Positions 1 through 6,204 of a stretch of 7,752 nucleotides of DNA are shown here, piece by piece. Numbering within the stretch: position 1 is the first letter of the stretch; each line of letters opens with the position of its first letter. Both the position numbers and the translations under genes were made by a program. Under the pieces are notes generated by a model. It made no database searches, was not told the origin of the DNA, and was given only the letters and a program-made list of their open reading frames with translations. Source of the stretch: Dehalococcoidia bacterium (GTDB lineage Bacteria; Chloroflexota; Dehalococcoidia; GIF9; UBA5629); the NCBI GenBank assembly GCA_007280145.1, contig QYPU01000116.1:1-7752 (forward strand), given 5' to 3'.

Positions 1-55
1 CATCTATAAAAGTAAGCTTTTTGACTTTTTCGTTAGCCCATTTAAATAGCCCCAT
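1..55 (-). CDS. 5' end of an unrecognised protein gene (partial)
   Basis: This minus-strand gene starts with ATG at 53-55 and leaves the window at position 1, so only the first 18 residues are visible: MGLFKWANEKVKKLTFID. The start is supported by a full GGAGGT Shine-Dalgarno sequence (complement of 64-69) about 8 nt upstream of the ATG. The visible part is a short basic amphipathic N-terminus with aromatic residues. That would fit a small membrane-associated protein, but nothing diagnostic is present and I do not assign a function. It lies downstream of and in the same direction as the methyltransferase at 337-945. The 281-nt gap makes a shared operon uncertain. Confidence 0.55.
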   Translation of the reverse strand, partial: MGLFKWANEKVKKLTFID

Positions 56-336
56 AGTTTGTTACCTCCATTTTTATTGACGCCCTTTCTTCCACTGACC
101 TGCCTCAAATCATTGTACCACCTTTAGAGTTAAAGTTGTTGATGCACAAGCTGGTGTGATTGTTTGAGAATACCAGTTCAGAAATGACAAAATGCTGTTG
201 CCGTGAAAATCAATGGCATCCATGCGATTCGTTCCAAATTTCATCGGGCTATCGGTGATTTCATATGCCTTGTTTGGGCTTTGGGTTGGTAACCCAAAGT
301 ATAACGTTACAAATGGACTAGTTTTTGGAGGGCAGG
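56..336. other. Gap between the left partial gene and the methyltransferase; possible decayed coding remnant
   Basis: No gene is supported here. On the minus strand an open frame continues from about 340 to a TGA at 110-112. It has plausible composition (for example YEITDSPMKFGTNRMDAIDF) but no start codon with a ribosome binding site, and its upstream part only overlaps the methyltransferase out of frame. It could be the tail of a decayed gene or chance. The only other structure is a perfect hairpin at 279-299. Confidence 0.3.
279..299. repeat. Perfect 9-bp hairpin, 3-nt loop
   Basis: CTTTGGGTT, loop GGT, AACCCAAAG. It lies about 40 nt downstream of the methyltransferase stop codon. No T-run follows the stem on either strand, so a classical intrinsic terminator is not supported. 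It could still be a transcript-end or processing hairpin. Confidence 0.4.
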
Positions 337-945
337 TCAAGGGTTGCTTGATTTTATTACTTGCATGTTCCCGCTCATAAGAAGAGCTTCCTCTTGCGGG
401 GTAAGCTGAGCTTCCTTCAATATCTGTCTTAATCCACCCTGAGCCAGGTAGTCCGTGAAACATTTATGATTATCCCTTCCGGCAATGAATTCCACAGCCC
501 TGATAAGATAAGCAAAGAGGTTTCTGGGTAAGGGGACCCGGAAGTCGATGAACATCAAGACGCCCTCCTTTTTCACCACTCTTTTCATCTCGGAAACGGC
601 TCTATTTCGCTCGTCTCTTTCCATCTCGTGCAGCCCTAGTGATATGGAAGCGCAATCGAAGTAACCGTCCGAGAACGGCAGCTCGGCGGCGCTGGCTACA
701 CGGAAGGTGCTGTGTTTGAATCCCCGTCTTTTCCTGTTCTTTCCCGCCAGTTCAATCATGCCGGGGTCCTGGTCCACGCCGGTGGCAACAGCGCCCTTCT
801 GCTCGTAGTGGAACACCTGGTCGCCCGTCCCACAGCAGACATCCAGTACCCTGTCGCCCGCCTTGATGCCGGAAAGCTCGGCGGCGCAAACCCTGACCTC
901 TTTCAGTATCGGGTCGATGATGGTCGAATAGTTGATTAGAAGCAC
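337..945 (-). CDS. Class I SAM-dependent methyltransferase, UbiE/COG2226-like
   Basis: A 202-residue Rossmann-fold methyltransferase, probably cytosolic, acting on an unknown small molecule. Motif I is VLDVCCGTG (residues 33-41). The acidic SAM-ribose ligand is D58 in TGVDQDPGM. AAELPF at about 87-92, followed by FDCASISLGLHEM, forms the motif II region. RVVKKEGVLMFIDF at 122-135 is the usual post-motif strand. The C-terminus ends like family members (GNMQVIKSS), so the 3' end is complete. The start is GTG at 943-945, because an in-frame TAA lies 9 nt upstream of it (955-957). The N-terminus is therefore a few residues shorter than usual: the family normally has an F/Y-D-x-W-x-x-x-Y-D type segment before IDPIL. 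No Shine-Dalgarno is visible, and an extended -10 lies directly upstream, so translation may be leaderless. UbiE quinone methylation should not be assumed. Codon use is GC-richer than in the genes at 2-6.2 kb. Confidence 0.8.
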   Translation of the reverse strand: MLLINYSTIIDPILKEVRVCAAELSGIKAGDRVLDVCCGTGDQVFHYEQKGAVATGVDQDPGMIELAGKNRKRRGFKHSTFRVASAAELPFSDGYFDCASISLGLHEMERDERNRAVSEMKRVVKKEGVLMFIDFRVPLPRNLFAYLIRAVEFIAGRDNHKCFTDYLAQGGLRQILKEAQLTPQEEALLMSGNMQVIKSSNP

Positions 946-953
946 AGTTAGGG

Positions 954-962
954 ATTATACCA
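954..962 (-). promoter_or_regulatory. Extended -10 promoter element for the methyltransferase
   Basis: On the minus strand TGGTATAAT is a perfect TATAAT with an upstream TGN. There is no good -35 at 17 bp (GGTAGC). The predicted transcription start, near 947, falls within a few bases of the GTG start at 945, which would make the mRNA leaderless. Confidence 0.4.
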
Positions 963-970
963 CTTCCTGA

Positions 971-1040
971 ATTAGAGCTACCGAATGATAGAGTTAGAGC
1001 CTGGTGGTGGCGGATAGATATTGCCAGTCGGTAGGCTGTT
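971..1040. repeat. Dispersed repeat, copy A
   Basis: First copy of a roughly 70-85-bp degenerate repeat, in the same orientation as copy B at 1774-1856. The shared blocks are AGCTACCG at one end, the exact 15-mer GATAGATATTGCCAG (1013-1027), and GGCTGTT at the other end. Copy A lacks the short GTGGTGAACATACC-type stretch present in B. It lies between the methyltransferase start and the toxin-antitoxin promoter. The family is unknown to me. Confidence 0.55.
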
Positions 1041-1063
1041 TTAATAGCATTATTGGGGGATAG

Positions 1064-1103
1064 TCCCAATGGTGGGAATATCCCACTTGACAGATAATCC
1101 CAC
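1064..1103 (+). promoter_or_regulatory. Operator of the toxin-antitoxin operon (TCCCAC/GTGGGA half-sites)
   Basis: Four related half-sites occur in 40 bp: TCCCA (1064-1068), GTGGGA (1072-1077), TCCCAC (1081-1086) and TCCCAC (1098-1103). GTGGGA-ATA-TCCCAC is a perfect inverted repeat abutting the -35 box, and the last half-site lies in the promoter spacer. Antitoxins of type II systems usually repress their own promoter at such palindromes, so the antitoxin is the likely ligand. Confidence 0.6.
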
Positions 1104-1115
1104 TCATGGTACGAT
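1087..1115 (+). promoter_or_regulatory. Sigma70 promoter of the toxin-antitoxin operon
   Basis: TTGACA (1087-1092), a 17-bp spacer, then TACGAT (1110-1115). The expected transcription start is near 1122, only about 3 nt before the ATG at 1125. No Shine-Dalgarno sequence precedes that ATG, so the transcript is probably leaderless. Confidence 0.65.
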
Positions 1116-1124
1116 GTCGCTGCG

Positions 1125-1406
1125 ATGGCTAAAATAATAAGGGATGCAGACTTCGAAAAGATAGCTGATAGCGTAAAACCGGACGCTAAAAGGCGAGTAG
1201 TTCTACAAAAGGTTCAAATACGGGAAGGCGTCAGCTATCATATATACAGCAACAGCATTGGGCAAATTTTACTGGACCCGCAGGTAACCATCCCTGCTTC
1301 AGAAATATGGCTATTCAATAACCCAAAGGCTCTCGCATCAGTTAGGCGGGGACTTTCCGATGCTGCACAGGGCAGGGTGTCGAAAGTTGACCTTGACGCC
1401 CTATAA
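1125..1406 (+). CDS. Type II antitoxin, AbrB/SpoVT-like
   Basis: A 93-residue protein that should neutralise the RelE-like toxin encoded 12 nt downstream and bind its own promoter. The segment KRRVVLQKVQIREGVSYHIY (residues 22-41) resembles the beta-hairpin start of AbrB-type swapped-hairpin DNA-binding domains, where KRRVxLPK is usual. It is followed by IGQILLDPQVTIPASEIW and LFNNPKALASVRRGL, which I recognise as typical of antitoxins paired with this toxin family. The C-terminal tail after about residue 78 is the likely toxin-wrapping part. The ATG at 1125 is the natural start. There is no Shine-Dalgarno, which agrees with the near-leaderless promoter. The family assignment rests on motif recall, but the pairing with the downstream toxin makes the antitoxin role likely. 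Confidence 0.8.
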   Translation: MAKIIRDADFEKIADSVKPDAKRRVVLQKVQIREGVSYHIYSNSIGQILLDPQVTIPASEIWLFNNPKALASVRRGLSDAAQGRVSKVDLDAL

Positions 1407-1418
1407 GGTCAAGCGTTT

Positions 1419-1712
1419 TTGTTTGAATTACAATGGACAGCGGAGGCAAGTAAGGCCTACAATCTGCTTAAAAGTACTGCCTCCCAGGGGAAACGTTACC
1501 AGGCTGCCAAAAAGACCATCAAGTTCTTGGCAATGAATCCTCGGCATAATAGCCTCCAGACCCATGAATATATGAGTTTGAAGGGCCCAAATGGGGAGAA
1601 GGTCTTTGAGGCATATGCAGAGCAGAGGACACCCGCAGCCTATAGAGTCTTTTGGTACTATGGTCCTTCTAAAGGTATAATCACAATTTTTGCGATTACT
1701 TCTCACCCTTAG
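1419..1712 (+). CDS. Type II toxin, RelE/ParE superfamily
   Basis: A 97-residue toxin, the usual RelE/ParE size. The N-terminus LQWTAEASKAYNLL has the strand-plus-helix start of the fold. The segment NPRHNSLQTHEYMSLKG is followed by EAYAEQRTPAAYRVFWYYGP and IITIFAITSHP. This matches the conserved core of the family, with basic and aromatic residues near the C-terminus. RelE members cleave mRNA on the ribosome and ParE members poison gyrase; the sequence alone does not decide which applies here. Translation starts at TTG (1419-1421), the first usable start after the antitoxin stop, with only a weak AAGG (1406-1409) upstream. The rare start codon and coupling to the antitoxin would keep toxin output low. 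No terminator is evident after the stop. Confidence 0.85.
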   Translation: MFELQWTAEASKAYNLLKSTASQGKRYQAAKKTIKFLAMNPRHNSLQTHEYMSLKGPNGEKVFEAYAEQRTPAAYRVFWYYGPSKGIITIFAITSHP

Positions 1713-1718
1713 TCACGG

Positions 1719-1789
1719 CCTGGCGAAGGGGCTCAAACCCTCAACCGATTGTGTATCAGACAACTGCTGTCCCATTGAGCTACCGGTAT
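1719..1789 (-). pseudogene. tRNA-Ile(GAT)-like remnant
   Basis: The minus strand can be laid out in exact tRNA spacing: TA at positions 8-9, D-stem GCTC/CAGC with one C-C mismatch, D-loop AATGGGA, and anticodon stem GTTGT/ACAAT around loop CTGATAC (anticodon GAT). A 5-nt variable loop is followed by T-stem GAGGG/CCCTT and T-loop TTTGAGC. The two acceptor halves (ATACCGG and CGCCAGG) do not pair, the normally invariant C56 is T, and no CCA follows. The 5' acceptor half lies inside repeat copy B. I read it as a disrupted tRNA gene or an integration scar rather than a working tRNA. Confidence 0.5.
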
Positions 1790-1856
1790 AATAGAGTAAG
1801 GTGGTGGTGAACATACCAGGCTGATGACAGATAGATATTGCCAGGCTGTGGGCTGT
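1774..1856. repeat. Dispersed repeat, copy B
   Basis: Second copy of the repeat at 971-1040, sharing AGCTACCG, GATAGATATTGCCAG (1830-1844) and GGCTGTT. One end overlaps the tRNA-like remnant. The rest of the 1713-2036 gap holds only an AT-rich promoter region after about 1950. I see no gene in it. Confidence 0.55.
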
Positions 1857-1955
1857 TATGATGCTGTAGAGGCACATAAGAGGTATAGTACGGTGGATAG
1901 GCTGATAAGGTAGGCTCAATTCTACCTAGTTGATCTAGCGAGAATTCTAAAGTAA

Positions 1956-2007
1956 TATAATTATGTTATTATATATTGACAGAATAATATTATTATGTTA
2001 ATTTATA
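1956..2007 (+). promoter_or_regulatory. Pair of AT-rich direct repeats flanking the -35 box (candidate RHH operator)
   Basis: The 20-mers at 1956-1975 and 1988-2007 are identical at 17 of 20 positions. Their common core is ATTATGTTA at 1960-1968 and 1992-2000. The offset is 32 bp, about three helical turns, so both lie on the same face of the DNA. The first copy ends directly against the -35 box and the second covers the -10. RHH proteins commonly bind tandem repeats like this, and one is encoded immediately downstream. Confidence 0.5.
1976..2004 (+). promoter_or_regulatory. Promoter of the RHH-methyltransferase unit
   Basis: TTGACA (1976-1981), 17-bp spacer, then a weak -10 TAATTT (1999-2004) helped by TG at 1996-1997 (extended -10). 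The spacer carries TTATTATG at exactly the same offset as in the opposing promoter at 6205-6233. Confidence 0.55.
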
Positions 2008-2036
2008 CCTAATAAATGTTAAGGGAATGATGATAG

Positions 2037-2207
2037 GTGGTAAAAACCTCTGATAAAGTCCAGACGACAATATACTTACCCAAAAGTATGCACACCGAGC
2101 TAAGGATAAAAGCACTCCAGGAACACGTTTCTATGACGAAGTTAATTATTCGTGCAATACTGCGTGAGCTAAAAGCATCGGGAAAAGATAAAGAAAGCAA
2201 TAGTTAG
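2037..2207 (+). CDS. Small ribbon-helix-helix (CopG/Arc-type) DNA-binding protein
   Basis: A 56-residue protein starting with GTG. An in-frame TAG at 2034-2036 rules out any earlier start. The AAGGGA sequence at 2021-2026 can serve as ribosome binding site at slightly long spacing. The strand VQTTIYLP (residues 8-15) fits the DNA-contacting beta ribbon. KSMHTELRIKALQEH (16-30) fits helix A, and VSMTKLIIRAILRELKASG (31-49) fits the turn plus helix B of RHH dimers. The tail is short and charged. The stop lies 4 nt before the methyltransferase ATG, which has no clear Shine-Dalgarno, so the two are probably translationally coupled. The expected role is local transcriptional control of this module, comparable in position to controller proteins of restriction-modification systems. 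An antitoxin role is less likely, because no toxin follows it. Confidence 0.75.
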   Translation: MVKTSDKVQTTIYLPKSMHTELRIKALQEHVSMTKLIIRAILRELKASGKDKESNS

Positions 2208-2211
2208 TACA

Positions 2212-3378
2212 ATGAATTCCATCAACGACGAACTAGAATTAATCAGGTCGCTATATTCCGAAAAACGTGTTTCAGGCCTCACCCACAATTTCTGTCGTTA
2301 CCCAGCGAGATTCTCACCGGAATTTGCCAGGGAAACAATATTGCAGTTTTCTAATGAAGGTGATTACGTACTTGACGCATTTATGGGCAGCGGAACAACA
2401 ATAGTCGAGGCGATTGCAAACGGTCGTAATGCTATCGGAGTTGATATTAACCCTCTTTCCTGCTTTATTACCAAAGTGAAAACCACACCGCTTAGTAAAA
2501 GAGATAAAGAAAAGATTCTGGAATGGGTGGATAGAATCAATTTTGTTCAATCGTTTGACGAAGGTCATTCTCATGCTAGTGATGGGTTAAAACATATTCC
2601 TGACGAGTTTAAGAATATACTTATCAATTTAACCAAAACTATCGACACATTTGAATTTCCTCGGCAAAAAAATTTCGCTAAATGCGCTTTACTTAGATTC
2701 GCGCAGTGGGCGATAGATTGCCGAAAAGAGATTCCTCAAATCAATGTCCTCAGGGGACAACTTATAAAACAGGTAAATGAGATGCTAGATGGGATAGACG
2801 AATTAGTATTTACTACTCAGGGTAAAGGCATACCTAAGCATCATATTACCGGTAGAAGACAATTATATCTTGGGAGCCTCGATGACCTAATAAACAACCA
2901 AGTTTTCAGTAGAATGCAATCAAAGGTTCGACTAGTGCTAACGTCACCACCATATCCTGGTGTTCACGTTCTTTATCACCGATGGCAGGTAAATAGTCGT
3001 AGAGAAACACCGGCTCCATTTTGGCTAGCCGGGCTTCAGGATGGTCACGGTGAAGCATATTATACTTTGGGAGGAAGGTCATCATCGGGAATTAAAAATT
3101 ACTTCACAAGACTAAGGGAAATATTTAATTCAGTTCGTCTGTTCATCCATCCGGATGCTATAGTAGCGCAACTGGTCGCTTTCTCTAATCCTGACACACA
3201 ACTTCCGGCTTTCCTAGATTCGATGCGATTGGCTGGCTATGAAGAGTTTAAGCCATTCAGTACCCTAAACTCAGAGCGCCCCAACCGCCTTGTTCCGAAT
3301 AGAAAATGGTATACAAATATCGAGAGTAACCAACATGCAAGTAATGAAGTACTTCTCTTTCATAGGCCTTATTATTAA
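2212..3378 (+). CDS. DNA amino-methyltransferase (N4-cytosine or N6-adenine), X-I-IV motif order
   Basis: A 388-residue DNA methyltransferase of the N6/N4 amino-MTase group. Motif X is in THNFCRYPARFSPEFARETI (residues 24-43). Motif I is DYVLDAFMGSGTT (51-63), binding SAM. Motif II is GVDINPL with D78. Motif IV, the catalytic loop, is TSPPYPG (244-250). The motif order is X, I, a region of about 165 residues that may hold the target-recognition part, then IV, which resembles the alpha group. TSPPY is more common in N4-cytosine enzymes but does not prove the base. The block after motif IV (HRWQVNSRRETPAPFWLAG, then YYTLGG) looks strongly conserved and is likely part of DNA or cofactor binding. 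The gene follows the RHH gene by 4 nt and converges on the GHKL ATPase, leaving a 32-nt gap. The likely job is self-marking of host DNA for a defence system. The recognition sequence cannot be read from this. Confidence 0.88.
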   Translation: MNSINDELELIRSLYSEKRVSGLTHNFCRYPARFSPEFARETILQFSNEGDYVLDAFMGSGTTIVEAIANGRNAIGVDINPLSCFITKVKTTPLSKRDKEKILEWVDRINFVQSFDEGHSHASDGLKHIPDEFKNILINLTKTIDTFEFPRQKNFAKCALLRFAQWAIDCRKEIPQINVLRGQLIKQVNEMLDGIDELVFTTQGKGIPKHHITGRRQLYLGSLDDLINNQVFSRMQSKVRLVLTSPPYPGVHVLYHRWQVNSRRETPAPFWLAGLQDGHGEAYYTLGGRSSSGIKNYFTRLREIFNSVRLFIHPDAIVAQLVAFSNPDTQLPAFLDSMRLAGYEEFKPFSTLNSERPNRLVPNRKWYTNIESNQHASNEVLLFHRPYY

Positions 3379-3410
3379 GTGAGTGGATTATTGCCTCTCT
3401 TGGCTGGTAA

Positions 3411-5915
3411 CTACTCATCATCACCAATCTGGCTGCCCACCTTAACTTGATCTTCAGTAAGATTCCCGAGTGAATCTATTAACGGTAACAGTACAGGTGC
3501 AATAGCCGAAGATGCTTTATAAACCCTTTCTGCTAAAGGAAGCTCCTCACCATTGATCGTTTCGCCATTTGATTCATTAGTTACTTTTGATTTGTCAGAT
3601 GCTGCATCAGCCTGTATCAAAGCCATTCCTATTAAGACCAAACCATATTTGTATCTGGCTTTGATTATATCAGGGCTAGTTTTGCTATATTTTTCCTCTA
3701 CTTTAAGATAAATATTGTCCATGTTAACCCAAAAGCTGTATATGGCATTACTTCCGTGTCCAGTTTCCTCAATATTGGCAGCTTCTTCTTGAAGAATCTC
3801 AAGTGCAGAATACTGATCAAATTTATGTTTGCGCTTATCCCAATCCTGCTCATAAACCTCGTTGACCTCGGGTATTTGCATACCTGTTGGAGTTTCTCGT
3901 TGGATTCCATCTTTGTCTGAAGGCGATTTACCATCCTTAATGGGAAGTTTTGGCTGCAAAGTTTGAGGTTGACCTATTGTAACCACAAATGAATTAACAA
4001 ATGGTTTAAGTATGACTTCATCCGTCACTCTCGCTTCATATCTGAACTTATCTCCCACTGAACAGTTAGCAGGTAGCCTTACGTTTAACGTAGCTTTACC
4101 GTTCTGGAGATTGAGACTATACGTATTAACTTCTTTTGTTTCTCCATTGTCCACAATAAGCAAATTGAATTTTCCTCTATTTTGTAGTCGATAGAAATAG
4201 TCATTATCCACATCCGTTTCAAATGTGACTCGACAACGCATATTAATCGCAGTAGTACGTTCAAGCACCTTCCCATAATTAAGCTTCTGAAATTTAAAGT
4301 ATGATGGATGTAAATTACCTTTATAAGGTCTATCTTCGGAAGAAACTTGTTTTGTCTTAAACGGGCTCGAAAATCTTGTCCCCGTTAAAAACAATGATGA
4401 AAGAGAAGGTGAGGACTTCAATATGGACTTTATAGCTTCCTCTAGTGGTTTGGAATTTCCAACCTGCGCCTGAATCTCCTCATTTCGGCGTTTCTCACGC
4501 AAAGCTCTAAGCCCAGGATGGTCTCTTATCAGTATTTCTAGCTCTCGTTCTATTTCATCTCTCAGTTCATGATTTCTTAATCTATCTCGGCTGTTCATAA
4601 ACAAGTCTTCGCGAGCCCTTCCGCTTAGATCAGTACAATCAACCACAACAAGTATGGAATCATCCAGACGTCCCATTCCAACATTCTTCCTACTAAAGAA
4701 ACTCAGTGGCAGGTTGGCGTGTGTTTGTCCATTTACAGTAAAGATTATCCCTTCATTCTTTCTGTATGTCTCCGCTCTGTCCTTTTTAAAAGCATAAATT
4801 TTTACCGTCATCTTCTCTCCAAGTGCTGCCAGTGAAGATGTACTTGGGAAATCGTCTTCCAAATTTTCCCCTTTATTGTCTTCAAGCCTAACACTCAATC
4901 CACTAACCGTTGTTTCAAAGCTTCCAGTATGCCCTTTGTAATCACGACACTCGTGCAAACGAATTGGTAAAGCTATTTCCGGTAGAAGTATATCAAGCCT
5001 AGAAAGTAGTCCGTCACGCAACATCATATTTGTACGGAATCCCGATGCAGCATATTCGTACAATTTTATTGCTGTACCCCATTCGCTATCTCGTCCATAT
5101 GGGTTACGTCCTTCAGGGAAAACCGGAAAGGTATTTGAGCTAAAACGTAAGACATCTCCATCTCGTGGTTTTTGCATAGCCCCTAAGGGTGCCAGATAAG
5201 TATAAACGGAACTCTTACGACCAGGGGTTGGGTTTTCTCTTCTGATAACAGTAAAGCTCCATTGATTATCAGAATTATCCGAAGGCGTATTTTTTACAAT
5301 ATTAGGATTCCTACGAGTTATGATAAGTTGCAGGTTGTGCCTACCACAGAACTGGAATACTCCGGTACTTCCCATGTTAAACTTCCCTTGTACAAAATGC
5401 ACGCCGAGTTTATTCTTATGACTTAGGTCAAGAAGTGTATCTGGCATCTTGTTAGGAGTTTGCCCCTCACCGGCGTCCGAAATCGTGAAAGAAGGGTTTG
5501 AACGATCTCCAGTAGCAACAACGGTAATAAGCCGAGATACTTCAGTCCTCTTTTGTGTAGGCCAATAACCTATATGGCCAAGGGTATCATATTTCTTTGC
5601 ATCTCCACCAAAGTACAACGCGACAGCTTCGTAAATACTCTTTGGAGCTGCACTATTCTCTGGAGAAATCCCCGTAAGCCAACAGGCATTCATTAATACT
5701 GCATCAACAGAATTAACGACCTTCTCAACCAATGCCGCTTCTGGTCGGCTCTGCTGATTTCCAGTCGTAGAAAAGTTATCCTCTTTGTCACCATAATACC
5801 GCCAATATTCTTCCTTCTCCCAGAATCCTTTTTGGGTAAGTATTTCGATTACTTCCTTCTCTGAATCAGCATGCAAAAGGGCCAGGCACATTTTCTTGAC
5901 TTCGTCATTTGTCAT
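3411..5915 (-). CDS. GHKL (HSP90/MutL/MORC-like) ATPase with unassigned C-terminal domains
   Basis: An 834-residue protein. The GHKL ATP-binding fold is clear: N-box EKVVNSVDA (64-72, with metal-binding N68), DAGEG (147-151, the DxGxG motif) and the glycine-rich lid GKFNMGSTG (177-185). A second domain of about 300-470 ends in SGRAREDLFMNSRDRLR (431-447), which fits the S5-fold transducer that follows the ATPase in MutL, gyrase B and MORC proteins. Residues 450-500 are charged and helical, possibly coiled coil. Residues about 555-648 are strand-rich and may form an Ig-like beta sandwich. A polar linker is followed by a helical C-terminal domain (690-834). I see no HNH, PD-(D/E)XK, GIY-YIG or PLD motif. 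The ATG at 5913-5915 has a perfect GGAGG (complement of 5921-5925) 5 nt upstream. GHKL ATPases typically dimerise on ATP and act as clamps, so ATP-driven sensing or clamping of unmethylated DNA is a reasonable inference. Confidence 0.85.
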   Translation of the reverse strand: MTNDEVKKMCLALLHADSEKEVIEILTQKGFWEKEEYWRYYGDKEDNFSTTGNQQSRPEAALVEKVVNSVDAVLMNACWLTGISPENSAAPKSIYEAVALYFGGDAKKYDTLGHIGYWPTQKRTEVSRLITVVATGDRSNPSFTISDAGEGQTPNKMPDTLLDLSHKNKLGVHFVQGKFNMGSTGVFQFCGRHNLQLIITRRNPNIVKNTPSDNSDNQWSFTVIRRENPTPGRKSSVYTYLAPLGAMQKPRDGDVLRFSSNTFPVFPEGRNPYGRDSEWGTAIKLYEYAASGFRTNMMLRDGLLSRLDILLPEIALPIRLHECRDYKGHTGSFETTVSGLSVRLEDNKGENLEDDFPSTSSLAALGEKMTVKIYAFKKDRAETYRKNEGIIFTVNGQTHANLPLSFFSRKNVGMGRLDDSILVVVDCTDLSGRAREDLFMNSRDRLRNHELRDEIERELEILIRDHPGLRALREKRRNEEIQAQVGNSKPLEEAIKSILKSSPSLSSLFLTGTRFSSPFKTKQVSSEDRPYKGNLHPSYFKFQKLNYGKVLERTTAINMRCRVTFETDVDNDYFYRLQNRGKFNLLIVDNGETKEVNTYSLNLQNGKATLNVRLPANCSVGDKFRYEARVTDEVILKPFVNSFVVTIGQPQTLQPKLPIKDGKSPSDKDGIQRETPTGMQIPEVNEVYEQDWDKRKHKFDQYSALEILQEEAANIEETGHGSNAIYSFWVNMDNIYLKVEEKYSKTSPDIIKARYKYGLVLIGMALIQADAASDKSKVTNESNGETINGEELPLAERVYKASSAIAPVLLPLIDSLGNLTEDQVKVGSQIGDDE

Positions 5916-5934
5916 GGTATCCTCCCACCAACTC

Positions 5935-6186
5935 TTAAAGTTTGAATTTACCTTTGTTTCTCACCCCACCTTGGAACTGCAATCTAATTTCCTTAACTTT
6001 ACGTTCTATCTCCCTGAATATTTTTCTGACTTCCTCTTCAGAATATTCGTAGTTTCTTCTATTAGAGCATTTACCTAGGTTGTCTAGGCTGTCAAGTATT
6101 TTGTTTACTCTGCGCTCAGCAATTCTTACGAATCTTCCCCGTTTAACACTTTCCACTTGGTTTTTAAGATTATTTTTCAATGACAT
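5935..6186 (-). CDS. Small basic helical protein upstream of the GHKL ATPase
   Basis: An 83-residue protein beginning at ATG (6184-6186), with GGTG 4 nt upstream as ribosome binding site and a strong promoter 18 nt further up. It is rich in K, R and E and predicted almost entirely helical. RFVRIAERRVNKILDSLDNL (residues 18-37) is followed by a short loop with CSNRRNYEYSEEEVRK and a long amphipathic helix to about residue 70. The NRRNYEYSEEEV segment seems familiar from small uncharacterised proteins with conserved SNRxNYEYTEEDV-like cores, but I cannot name a family. Its stop lies 19 nt before the ATPase ATG, so the two form one operon. A small partner or adaptor for the ATPase, or a DNA-binding subunit, is inference. 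Confidence 0.75.
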   Translation of the reverse strand: MSLKNNLKNQVESVKRGRFVRIAERRVNKILDSLDNLGKCSNRRNYEYSEEEVRKIFREIERKVKEIRLQFQGGVRNKGKFKL

Positions 6187-6204
6187 ATATCACCATTAAC
6201 AATA

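Noticed and set aside
110..463. Minus-strand open frame of 117 codons
   Set aside because: Its first half is an out-of-frame copy of the methyltransferase 3' end. The second half could be a decayed gene tail but has no supported start, so it is noted only under the 56-336 stretch.
752..1069. Minus-strand open frame of 105 codons overlapping the methyltransferase start
   Set aside because: It runs out of frame through motif I of the methyltransferase and has low-complexity R/G-rich sequence, a shadow. Its upstream part is repeat copy A.
1787..1792. Plus-strand TATAAT in repeat copy B
   Set aside because: No -35 box at suitable distance and no gene start close downstream; the real promoter for the RHH unit is at 1976-2004.
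1713..1919. Minus-strand open frame of 68 codons
   Set aside because: It reads through the tRNA-like remnant and repeat copy B, with no ribosome binding site and no protein-like motifs.
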